Part shown: positions 39,362-46,701 of the stretch, piece by piece | Position numbering within the stretch: the first letter of the stretch is position 1 | How the letters are laid out: every line of letters starts with the position of its first letter | Source: Virgibacillus salexigens | GTDB taxonomy: Bacteria > Bacillota > Bacilli > Bacillales > Amphibacillaceae | Reading direction: 5' to 3' | NCBI RefSeq assembly: GCF_014905415.1 | Contig: NZ_BNEO01000002.1 | Location: 992,001 to 1,056,000, forward strand | Length of the DNA: 64,000 nt | Program-made: the position numbers and the translations under genes | Notes under the pieces: generated by a model | The model's input: only the letters and a program-made list of their open reading frames with translations | Databases searched by the model: none | What the model was told of the DNA's origin: nothing

Positions 39362-39420
39362 CCTTGGTAGATGTGCCTTGGTAGATAATTTGGCAATTAC
39401 TTTGGTAGTTACCTTGGTAG
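39362..39420 (+). repeat. Four direct repeats of (C)YTTGGTAG upstream of the HTH and FtsK genes
   Basis: CCTTGGTAG occurs at 39362-39370, 39376-39384 and 39412-39420, and CTTTGGTAG at 39400-39408; spacings are 14, 24 and 12 bases. They lie in the divergent region between the FtsK-like gene and the HTH regulator, so they could be an operator for that regulator or iterons for a replication or relaxation protein. Confidence 0.7.
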
Positions 39421-39512
39421 TAATGTATGTATAAACGCCCACTAAAATGCCTGTCCATGCGTAAAAAAGGAATTTAGTTTAATTTGGAGAATTAATATTG
39501 TGAGGTGGTGTA

Positions 39513-39701
39513 ATGAAATCTAGACTAAAAGAAATTCTAGAGGATAAAGGTATTAAACAAACACACTTAGCCAAGGTAACTGGTGCAAATAAGTCAACGA
39601 TCAATCGCATAGTAAACAAGGGCGCGATTCCCGCATTGCCGCTTGCTTATAAAATAGCTAAGGAATTAGATAAACACATTGAAGATATATGGTTTGAATA
39701 A
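39513..39701 (+). CDS. Cro/CI-type (XRE) HTH regulator
   Basis: 62 residues with GAGGTGG upstream. A single helix-turn-helix fills the protein (KGIKQTHLAKVTGANKST, recognition helix ANKSTINRIVNKG). Divergent from the FtsK-like gene and read together with the next plus-strand gene. Likely controls the left-end divergent promoters through the adjacent repeats. Confidence 0.88.
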   Translation: MKSRLKEILEDKGIKQTHLAKVTGANKSTINRIVNKGAIPALPLAYKIAKELDKHIEDIWFE

Positions 39702-39761
39702 TGTTTGATAAAAAGTAAATCACTGTATATAATAGGAACAAACGTTCTTTGGGGTGATCTT

Positions 39762-40112
39762 ATGAATGAGGAATTAAAACGGTTAGCACAAGATTTCATC
39801 ATTCTTCCTTTTGCTGCGAAGATTTTCGAACAGGATAGAAAGCGCTTTGCTAAGTTTAAGCAAGGTATCGTATATCAAAGTATGATTGATGCCGTCATAG
39901 AACGAATACAGAAAGACATGTCAGCTACAAAACAGAAATTATATACTAAGTATCACCTAGACATAAAACGAATTGGGAACACTACTTATCGATGGAATAG
40001 CAGGGGTAATAGTGGTGTGATTGAATATTCTTCAGAGGATTTAAAAGAAATGACTAATCAAGCTATGAAACGTTACATGAATGGAACTGATTTTGAGGTA
40101 AAAGATTATTAA
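39762..40112 (+). CDS. Prophage hypothetical protein
   Basis: 116 residues from ATG 39762 (GGGGTGATCTT upstream). Charged and helical, MNEELKRLAQDFIILPFAAKIF at the start, with a short beta region (RIGNTTYRWNSRGNSGVIEY). I do not recognise the family. It follows the HTH gene after 60 bases and is probably cotranscribed with it; a terminator lies downstream. Confidence 0.7.
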   Translation: MNEELKRLAQDFIILPFAAKIFEQDRKRFAKFKQGIVYQSMIDAVIERIQKDMSATKQKLYTKYHLDIKRIGNTTYRWNSRGNSGVIEYSSEDLKEMTNQAMKRYMNGTDFEVKDY

Positions 40113-40218
40113 ATAGGCAAATGCCGTTTCAATATAGTACTTATTCGCATATATTTATTACGATTGTACTTTAATTTTAACAACCTATTAAGTCGTTTTT
40201 ACCAAGAAATTCTTTAGA

Positions 40219-40252
40219 GAAATAGCCCCCACATTTGTGAGGGCTATTTTCA
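40219..40252. terminator. Terminator after the HTH operon
   Basis: AAATAGCCCCCACA-TTTG-TGAGGGCTATTT with one mismatch, followed by TCATG. It ends the plus-strand HTH/hypothetical transcript. Confidence 0.8.
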
Positions 40253-40766
40253 TGTACTCTAAGCACACGGATATACTCGTTCTGTTTCATGATAAAAAAA
40301 ATAAACCCGGAGTATGTATAAATGTACTGGAAATTGAAGAGGATATTAACGGGCTTTACTGAGGGCCTAAACTTCTTGTTCCCCCCTTTTACATCCCTAG
40401 GTAAGAGGGGGATTTATAATAGCCCTAGCTCAACAAACCGCAAAAATTGAACTAAGGCATGGTTGCAGCAAGGGAGTTAACCCTTATAGATAATATTTAA
40501 CAACGTATTGAAATATGACAAAGGTACATAATATAATTGAGGCTTTTCTAAGTCTTTCAATTACTCACTTTCTCCTTTTGAATTACAACTTTCTTTCCAT
40601 GTAAATGTCTTAAACGGGTATAATATAAATGTCTACCTGTTCAAGTTGTTGAACAAAACGCACACTGTTTGCCTCTCGGAATCGAGAGGCAATTTATTTT
40701 GTATATAATTATTTATCCATGTCAATACTGTTTAGAGTTAGAGGCTCCTGCCGAGCCAACGAATTA
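40253..40766. other. Hairpin-rich intergenic region in the prophage
   Basis: About 510 bases between the regulator operon and the lysis genes. It holds a hairpin CCCCCTTTTA / TAAGAGGGGG (40382-40411) and a terminator-like hairpin GCCTCTCG-GAAT-CGAGAGGC (40671-40690) with AATTTATTTT after it. A 42-codon plus-strand frame (40322-40450, GGAG nine bases before ATG) is possible but unproven. The hairpin ending at 40690 implies a transcript from within this region, so a small RNA is conceivable. Confidence 0.45.
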
Positions 40767-40802
40767 TTAAGCCCCTAGTCTCCCTAAAGATATGGGGCTT
40801 AA
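40767..40802 (-). terminator. Terminator of the late (structural/lysis) operon
   Basis: TTAAGCCCC / GGGGCTTAA with an 18-base loop just after the endolysin stop. The minus-strand tail is TAATTCG, so the T-tract is short. Confidence 0.65.
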
Positions 40803-40807
40803 TTTTA

Positions 40808-41866
40808 TTACATAGCTTTTTCTAAAGCTTTCTTAGTATCAGGACCATAAATGCCATCCTGTGCTAATCCATGCATGGACTGGAATCGTTGTACTGCATC
40901 GGCTGTATTTGGACCATAAACACCATCGATGCCTTTATTTTTAGCGCCCTTATTTGGGTAAAAGTAAACAGATGCCAAGGCTTTTTGTACTGCCTTCACA
41001 CCGCTACCTCTAGGATATGGTTTAGCAGCTTTATAAACTGCATTAGGTAATCCAGATGATTTAGGCTTGCTTGCTGGTTTATTTGATGAACTTTTGCCAG
41101 TTAGAGATCCATAAACCTCTTTACCTGCTAACCCGTCAACAGATAAACCGTAATATGATTGATAACGTGTTACTGCATTTTCTGTGTTATCTCCGTAATA
41201 ACTATCAATCCCGTTGTTTCTTGCACCTTTATTTGGATAGAATGGAGGATCATTTTCTGCAAGCATGGTTTGTAATTGTCTTACAGGTTCACCATATTCT
41301 CCATTACCAAGTGTTTGACCCTTCCAATCACCAGTAACTTTTGTCCATTTGTTAGTGATTTCGGACTCAACTTCCTGTTTTGGAGCTTCAACTTTTCCAC
41401 CTGAAACTCCTTTTTTAAGTTCTGACATTCTAAAGTTTTTACCTGGACAAGCAGTGCTTCCTAAATCTTTATGTCCTAAAATATCCCCAGCTTGCAGATT
41501 AGGGAATTCATCAATAAGCCATACATTTAATGCTATACCAGCTTTTAATTGTGCATCCGTCATATGTTGCGTTTGGAAATTACCTTGATAACCAATGCCT
41601 ATAGTAGTGCTGTTGTACCCTAAACAATGCGCACCTTGATAAAGCCCCCTAGCTTCATAAATCGTTCCATCAAATCCAATCCAAAAATTATATCCAATCC
41701 CTTGCCAACCATTAGAATACCTGTGAAAATTATGCACGTCCATGATATCCCAAGATGGATGCGCCATGTGATGCTGCACTATTTTCACGATCCGGCTTTT
41801 ACTTAGTGGGTTTAGATTTCCTCTGAATGATAAATTAAGCTTTTTGATATATGGTTTTTTGGCCAT
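40808..41866 (-). CDS. Endolysin: N-acetylmuramoyl-L-alanine amidase with two peptidoglycan-binding domains
   Basis: 352 residues. Amidase_2/PGRP-type catalytic domain (about 20-160) with zinc ligands in VQHHMAHPS, and in GHKDLGSTACPGKNF near residue 135; YNFWIGFDGTIYEARG is typical. Two PG_binding_1 repeats follow (about 195-255 and 285-350), both containing a PNKGA(R/K)N(N/K)GID...YG.NT loop. It cuts the lactoyl-alanine bond during host lysis. Just after the holin. Confidence 0.95.
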   Translation of the reverse strand: MAKKPYIKKLNLSFRGNLNPLSKSRIVKIVQHHMAHPSWDIMDVHNFHRYSNGWQGIGYNFWIGFDGTIYEARGLYQGAHCLGYNSTTIGIGYQGNFQTQHMTDAQLKAGIALNVWLIDEFPNLQAGDILGHKDLGSTACPGKNFRMSELKKGVSGGKVEAPKQEVESEITNKWTKVTGDWKGQTLGNGEYGEPVRQLQTMLAENDPPFYPNKGARNNGIDSYYGDNTENAVTRYQSYYGLSVDGLAGKEVYGSLTGKSSSNKPASKPKSSGLPNAVYKAAKPYPRGSGVKAVQKALASVYFYPNKGAKNKGIDGVYGPNTADAVQRFQSMHGLAQDGIYGPDTKKALEKAM

Positions 41867-41867
41867 C

Positions 41868-42095
41868 TTATTTCAACCCCTGTTCTTTGAGCCACGCCTC
41901 TTGCTCTTGAGCCTTTTTAGTGACGTTATTGTTTTTCCAGTAAGTCCACAAAGATACTCCAACAGTTGCTACTGTAGAAACACCTGCATATACTTGATCC
42001 TCGGTAAACGGTAACGGGTCCCAACCATATACGACTAAACCTTGGTTTAACAATAAAATCCCTAATACCACTAATCTTGTAATTGCTGCTTTCAT
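41868..42095 (-). CDS. Holin, SPP1 family
   Basis: 75 residues with GGAGG before ATG. Two hydrophobic segments (about 7-24 and 35-50) around a short turn (YGWDPLPFTEDQVYA), then a charged C-terminus (KKAQEQEAWLKEQGLK). This matches SPP1/BhlB-type holins that permeabilise the membrane. Directly upstream of the endolysin. Confidence 0.85.
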   Translation of the reverse strand: MKAAITRLVVLGILLLNQGLVVYGWDPLPFTEDQVYAGVSTVATVGVSLWTYWKNNNVTKKAQEQEAWLKEQGLK

Positions 42096-42124
42096 ATAAA
42101 TTCCTCCTTAAAATTTTTGAAATG

Positions 42125-42547
42125 TTATTTTTCCTTCGTTGAAAATTCTTCTCTTACTTCATCCGGCAAAGTTTTTTCGCTTTCATCAATAGCCTTTAAT
42201 TTGTCAGCTAGTCCAGGTGGTACAATTACACCAACTGCCGCCAAATTTTCTAATATGGATAGTCCTTCATTAGCCAAATAAAAAAGAACCGTCGCATAAG
42301 TGACCGCTCCATTCAATCCAAGTATTTGATCTACAACGTTTGCCAATATAATTACTACTAAAATAAGCACCTTTCGAGCATAGCCAAAAAGGCTTTTTCT
42401 GCTCCATAGATTACCGTTTTTCCATGCTTTGAATACCCCTGTTAATATATCTAATGCCATCAATAGTAATAGCAAATGTAAGAACTTAACATCCCCAAAT
42501 AAATACATCCTTGCAGCTTCTAGATGTTCCAAATTAACACCGCCCAT
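42125..42547 (-). CDS. Holin, phage holin family 4 (TcdE-like)
   Basis: 140 residues with GGAGGAG upstream of ATG. Three hydrophobic segments and the family signature ALDILTGVFKAWKNGNLWSRKSLFGYARK near residue 30 (positions approximate). C-terminus acidic and basic mixed. Two different holin-class proteins precede the endolysin; one may act as a second holin or antiholin. Confidence 0.88.
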   Translation of the reverse strand: MGGVNLEHLEAARMYLFGDVKFLHLLLLLMALDILTGVFKAWKNGNLWSRKSLFGYARKVLILVVIILANVVDQILGLNGAVTYATVLFYLANEGLSILENLAAVGVIVPPGLADKLKAIDESEKTLPDEVREEFSTKEK

Positions 42548-42616
42548 TTATTCATCTCCTCCATTAGGTAAATGACCCCCTAACATAAAAATAATTTCTC
42601 GTATAACACTAATAAC

Positions 42617-42666
42617 CACCTATTTGACCCTCAATAGGTGGAAGAGGGCTAACATCCCTAGCCCTC
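42617..42666. other. Two tandem hairpins between the tail genes and holins
   Basis: CCACCTATT / AATAGGTGG (42617-42641) and GAGGGCTA / TAGCCCTC (42644-42666) stand side by side in the gap between the small coiled-coil gene and the holin. Neither has a strong T-tract on the minus strand, so they may process or stabilise the mRNA rather than terminate it. Confidence 0.5.
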
Positions 42667-42691
42667 GATTTTCCCCCATAAAAAATACGCC

Positions 42692-42874
42692 TTACTTGGC
42701 GCTATCCATTTCCTCTATTTGTTTCTCCGTTATTTCTTCTATCTGTTTCTTTAATTCCTGTATTTCCTGATGTTGTTCTGTAATTATCGCATCACGTTCA
42801 GCAATCTGGATTGATGTGTTTGATATCTGAGCTTGTAACGATTGAATCATGTAATCTTTGTTAGGCTTTTGCAT
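42692..42874 (-). CDS. Small coiled-coil phage protein
   Basis: 60 residues with GGAGGG before ATG, the ATG directly following the stop of the tail-spike gene. The C-terminal half is a heptad-like coiled coil (ITEQHQEIQELKKQIEEI, about 31-50). Small proteins of this kind often follow tail-fibre genes in Bacillus phages. Function unknown. Confidence 0.7.
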   Translation of the reverse strand: MQKPNKDYMIQSLQAQISNTSIQIAERDAIITEQHQEIQELKKQIEEITEKQIEEMDSAK

Positions 42875-45373
42875 TTAAGCACCCTCCGATATAATTATTT
42901 CTAAATCTTGTACACGTTTTTCTAATTCTTTACGGGCAATATATTCTTCTTGCATTCCTTTTATTGCATACCCAAGTAACTTATATATGTTAATTGCTTT
43001 ACCGTCTGGCGTAGCGATTTCTGGACTTAATTCACTAATGAATCCGACTTGCCAATTGTCGTATACTCCGTTATCTACATCTTCTTGAAGAACATATTCT
43101 TTAACCGATAAATTGTTAATAATCGGTAGCCCTTCTACAGCCAAATCTTCAATATTAGTTTTATAGACTATACTAGATGCGTTCCTGAACTCACTCGCCG
43201 CGATAGGTCGATAACCGACATCACCATTGTTGTAAAGTAAATTGTTTGTTACTCTAGCTTCCCCGGAAGATGTACCGATGTAGAGGTTAGCATCAGAATC
43301 ATTTACCCTGATCGAATTTGCTTGTATGAACGAAAGTTGTAAATCACGTAAAACAGGATTACCGTTATTATACCCTCGCCTATCAGTAATTCGTACTTTA
43401 TCGTCAGCCATTAGGTATAAAAATCCGTCGCCAGGCGCAGCTAAATGTCCTAGAAACCGATCCGCGTGAAAGTTGCCTGTTCCGATATCTCCGTTAATGT
43501 TCGTTGCATACACTGTTGGATTAGATGCGTTTTTACTAAAACGAATACCCGACCCATGCGTAGTGCCTTCGGTTAAATTACCGTAAAGTAACGCTCCGTC
43601 CGTTTCGCTGGCCGATGCGTTATCCTTTACGTAAAATTGAAACTCATTAAGGCCTGTTCGGGTATACATGAATGGTCGTATATAAACCGAATAATCTTCG
43701 CTTTCGATATTGTTCGTTAAATTAGACCTGCTTACAATCGTACTATTCTGCGCTAATAATGCGACCGTACCCCAAGATGAAATTAACGAAACGCCTCGGG
43801 ATTCTTGGTTAAAACGTTGGCTATGAAATTCTAACGTACCTGCCGTATAATCTTCCTGCGCCCCCGACATCGTAGTTGATAATCCGAGTTCAGTCATGTA
43901 AAGGTTGTATCCGGTATCCTCGTTAGAAATCATTACACGTCCGTTATATATACCTAGATTCAATTCGGCAGTATCTTGAATTCCTGCCCAAGTTCTAGTG
44001 AATTCTCCATGTGAGATTAATTCCGAACCATTCATATACATATAACGCAAGCCGTCGCCACCACGAATAATAACTTGGTCTGTGTTCAGTAAACCCGTTG
44101 TTATGACATCCGCTACTATTCCTTCTGCGGTCGCTGCTACTTTCGGAGTAACACCACCATCAACACTAATCATCCATCCGTTAGAGTTCATCCACATTAA
44201 CTTGTTAGGATCGTTCTTATCTTGCGCTATGATACCTTGTACGCCATTCTCCGCATTACCGAATATTAATTCCGTTTGCGCTTCTTCTAATTTACGCATT
44301 GCTGCTTGTTTTGCGGAAGGTAGTACGCTAAAAGGCATTTCTTTTCGTCCGGCTAATATGTCGGTGATATCTTTCGCTGCTGTGTTTAATCTCGACTGAT
44401 AACGTTTGGTTAATCCGTCCGAACCGAAGGTTAACTTTAAGTCTAATACGTTACCTTTCCAATCTTTCTTGATCGACATATTCACGATGCGTACTTCCTC
44501 GTTTAAACCGATTCGCTCATCGATAAGAAATGTACGATCTCCTAATTCCGGTTGTCCTAATTCGTATCCCTGTTTGCGTAAGTCGAAAATATCGGCTGAT
44601 ACGCTAATTTGCAACGACTCATCGACTAACGTTTTAAGTTGTGTATCCATCGTTGATATGGTCGTAATGTTACCGTTTTTAATTGGCGGCGCTTCGCGTT
44701 TACCGATGATGTTCGCGAGTGGTGACGTATATTCTCGAATTAATTTCGCGTCCTGTTCTTCACCTTCTGCAAAATCACCGTAACCTTTTGCGTACGTGTA
44801 CATTGCGGCTGCATCGATTTCTTGAACGATGTTAGAAGCATTTAACTTGTGTCGATACATGAACGATGTATCCCGTCCGATTTGTCTTTCGAGATAAACC
44901 GTAGTACCAACGATCCGAAACTCTATACCATATCGATTTATCGCCTCTTTAAACATGGCAAGTCGAGTGTCACCTTCTCCGAATCCTTTCCATTGAATCG
45001 CCTCGAATTGATCGACTAGAACGAATTCATAACCACTGTTTTCGAATATAATCGAAAAACAATTAATCGCGGTCATGTGTTGGTCGTAACGTTCATATAT
45101 ACGCTGCGTGTCGAAATCGTCAAAGAAAAGAGGAACAGCTTTGACTTGTACTGTCAATAACCGCCCCTCACCTTTACGTTTAGCATATACGATTTTATAC
45201 GTTATTCCGTCCGCTGTTATCTGCCACATTTCGGATACATCGTCAATAAACAGCTTGTTCACTCTTGTCGGCAGTATCTTCAACGATAACGATTGGTTTC
45301 CGTTTAACTCTAAATCGGTGGTTGTCGTAGCTTGTAATGCGAATTCATCCCCGTTTAGATTACGTATATACAC
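42875..45373 (-). CDS. Tail-associated endopeptidase/spike with S74-like self-cleaving chaperone end
   Basis: 832 residues from GTG (AGGAGG seven bases upstream). The N-terminal third (about 1-340) matches the prophage tail endopeptidase/Tal baseplate family (MYIRNLNGDEFALQ start, a gp27-like hub). The middle is a beta-rich fibre. The C-terminus (about 728-832) looks like a Peptidase_S74 intramolecular chaperone: SSIVYKTNIEDL at 733-744 offers the Ser-Lys pair, and the end is helical (LLGYAIKGMQEEYIARKELE). Such ends trimerise the fibre and then cut themselves off. Codon use is richer in CG-containing codons than in neighbouring genes, suggesting separate origin. Confidence 0.85.
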   Translation of the reverse strand: MYIRNLNGDEFALQATTTTDLELNGNQSLSLKILPTRVNKLFIDDVSEMWQITADGITYKIVYAKRKGEGRLLTVQVKAVPLFFDDFDTQRIYERYDQHMTAINCFSIIFENSGYEFVLVDQFEAIQWKGFGEGDTRLAMFKEAINRYGIEFRIVGTTVYLERQIGRDTSFMYRHKLNASNIVQEIDAAAMYTYAKGYGDFAEGEEQDAKLIREYTSPLANIIGKREAPPIKNGNITTISTMDTQLKTLVDESLQISVSADIFDLRKQGYELGQPELGDRTFLIDERIGLNEEVRIVNMSIKKDWKGNVLDLKLTFGSDGLTKRYQSRLNTAAKDITDILAGRKEMPFSVLPSAKQAAMRKLEEAQTELIFGNAENGVQGIIAQDKNDPNKLMWMNSNGWMISVDGGVTPKVAATAEGIVADVITTGLLNTDQVIIRGGDGLRYMYMNGSELISHGEFTRTWAGIQDTAELNLGIYNGRVMISNEDTGYNLYMTELGLSTTMSGAQEDYTAGTLEFHSQRFNQESRGVSLISSWGTVALLAQNSTIVSRSNLTNNIESEDYSVYIRPFMYTRTGLNEFQFYVKDNASASETDGALLYGNLTEGTTHGSGIRFSKNASNPTVYATNINGDIGTGNFHADRFLGHLAAPGDGFLYLMADDKVRITDRRGYNNGNPVLRDLQLSFIQANSIRVNDSDANLYIGTSSGEARVTNNLLYNNGDVGYRPIAASEFRNASSIVYKTNIEDLAVEGLPIINNLSVKEYVLQEDVDNGVYDNWQVGFISELSPEIATPDGKAINIYKLLGYAIKGMQEEYIARKELEKRVQDLEIIISEGA

Positions 45374-45393
45374 TTATTCACCTCCTAACTAAT

Positions 45394-46617
45394 TTACCAA
45401 ACAATTCGTTTTTTTAAGATCCGTTTCTTATTCACTAAAGGTTTCATCGACTCAATTGGGTTGTTTTTGTTAATGTAATAAGCCGACAATATAAAACCAA
45501 ATATTATCCATGTGTATTTTTGTGCTTCTGCATGACTGGCGATAGAAAGAATCATCCATGCAGTAACAAGAGTAAGGCATAACCATCTATAAGGATTATT
45601 TTTACTTATTTTGAGTGAAGAAACAAATAGAATAGCCAACATTGTAACAAAAAACGAAAAACCTAACATCCCATTCTCAACAAGAACCGATAAATAAGCA
45701 TTATGCGCAGAATAAGCAACTCCAGTATCTGAATTAGCAACAGAAGCTTCTAAAAAAGACCCAGATCCAACTCCCAAAATAGGATTTTGAGTAAACGTTT
45801 CTACCCCAGAACTCCAAATACCAGTCCTTCCGTTTAAAGTACCGCTAGTTATTTGATCTTTTATTGTATAAAGTCGTTCTAACTGTCCTTTCGGCAATTG
45901 GTAAAGAACATAAGCCCCAACGCCGAATAACGAAAACGTAAATATTTTTCTAAACCTTACTTTATATTTAAATAACAACCAAATCGAACAAATGAATATA
46001 AAAACCAATAGGATTAAAGCAGTTCTTGACCCAGTTAGTAATATTGAAAAAGATGCAATGGGCACATATAACATGAAAAGCTTTGATCCATTAATAATTA
46101 GATACATTGCCATTGGCAATCCTAACCCCCAGATTATACCTAATTGATTAGGATTGTATCCTTCAATAAAAAATCTGCTAGATGATATTAATGGATTGCT
46201 CCCTACGGTTATGAATTGATAAATCGATTGTAAAGCTATTACTGAACACCCTAGCACAAATGCTTTTAATAACCCGTTCAATTTGTCTTGTTTACATGCA
46301 AATTCGTAAATTGCCCACGAAATGACACTTAGTTGTAAATATAAAATACTTTTATTTACCGCATCCTGTGGTAATTCTCCCCAATAATACGAGCATAGAT
46401 TCAGCAAAATAAATAAAAATAGAACCACATAAAATACAGGTAGTTTTTTAAACTCACCTTTAAATAATATCGTTAGAATTATAGAACTAACTAATACAAT
46501 ACCAAAGACTTTATTTATGCTACCTAAACCTGGTATTATAAAATGTTTTTGAAACGGCATAGTGAAAATCGTTAACCATAATGAAAAGTAAGTTAGTTTT
46601 TGAAATAAAATTGACAA
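45394..46617 (-). CDS. O-antigen ligase/polymerase-like (Wzy_C) membrane protein inside the tail cluster
   Basis: About 407 residues from TTG 46615-46617 (GGGG eight bases upstream); a GTG 15 codons earlier is possible but overlaps a putative -10. There are 10-12 hydrophobic segments, with a large extracellular loop that carries the Wzy_C motif region: NGRTGIWSSGVETFTQNPILG, GVGSGSFLEA and AHNAYLSVLVENGMLG (Arg, Gly and His of the ligase/polymerase family). The family joins or polymerises surface polysaccharide. It is not a phage structural gene and probably is a lysogenic-conversion cargo gene. A terminator was not found. Confidence 0.85.
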   Translation of the reverse strand: MSILFQKLTYFSLWLTIFTMPFQKHFIIPGLGSINKVFGIVLVSSIILTILFKGEFKKLPVFYVVLFLFILLNLCSYYWGELPQDAVNKSILYLQLSVISWAIYEFACKQDKLNGLLKAFVLGCSVIALQSIYQFITVGSNPLISSSRFFIEGYNPNQLGIIWGLGLPMAMYLIINGSKLFMLYVPIASFSILLTGSRTALILLVFIFICSIWLLFKYKVRFRKIFTFSLFGVGAYVLYQLPKGQLERLYTIKDQITSGTLNGRTGIWSSGVETFTQNPILGVGSGSFLEASVANSDTGVAYSAHNAYLSVLVENGMLGFSFFVTMLAILFVSSLKISKNNPYRWLCLTLVTAWMILSIASHAEAQKYTWIIFGFILSAYYINKNNPIESMKPLVNKKRILKKRIVW

Positions 46618-46654
46618 AATCCCGACCCCATTCTCAATAAATATGTTGTATAAT

Positions 46655-46663
46655 TTTACCACA
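46655..46663 (-). promoter_or_regulatory. Putative extended -10 promoter of the O-antigen ligase-like gene
   Basis: The minus strand reads TGGTAAAAT (TGn plus TAAAAT) about 40 bases before the TTG start, inside the gap after the M14 gene. The -35 is poor. If real, it gives the gene expression independent of the late phage operon, a usual feature of cargo genes. Confidence 0.4.
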
Positions 46664-46701
46664 TTTTTCGGGTATTAGGAATGAAGTCTAAGAAATTTGT
46701 T

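Noticed and set aside
40322-40450. 42-codon frame with GGAG upstream in the prophage gap
   Set aside because: It spans the CCCCC/GGGGG hairpin and has no recognisable domain; mentioned under the intergenic entry only.
36383-40750. Shared AGAGGCTCCT at about 36382-36391 and 40740-40749 as a possible att repeat
   Set aside because: Only ten bases, and the second copy lies inside the prophage between the lysis terminator hairpins, so it cannot be an outer boundary.
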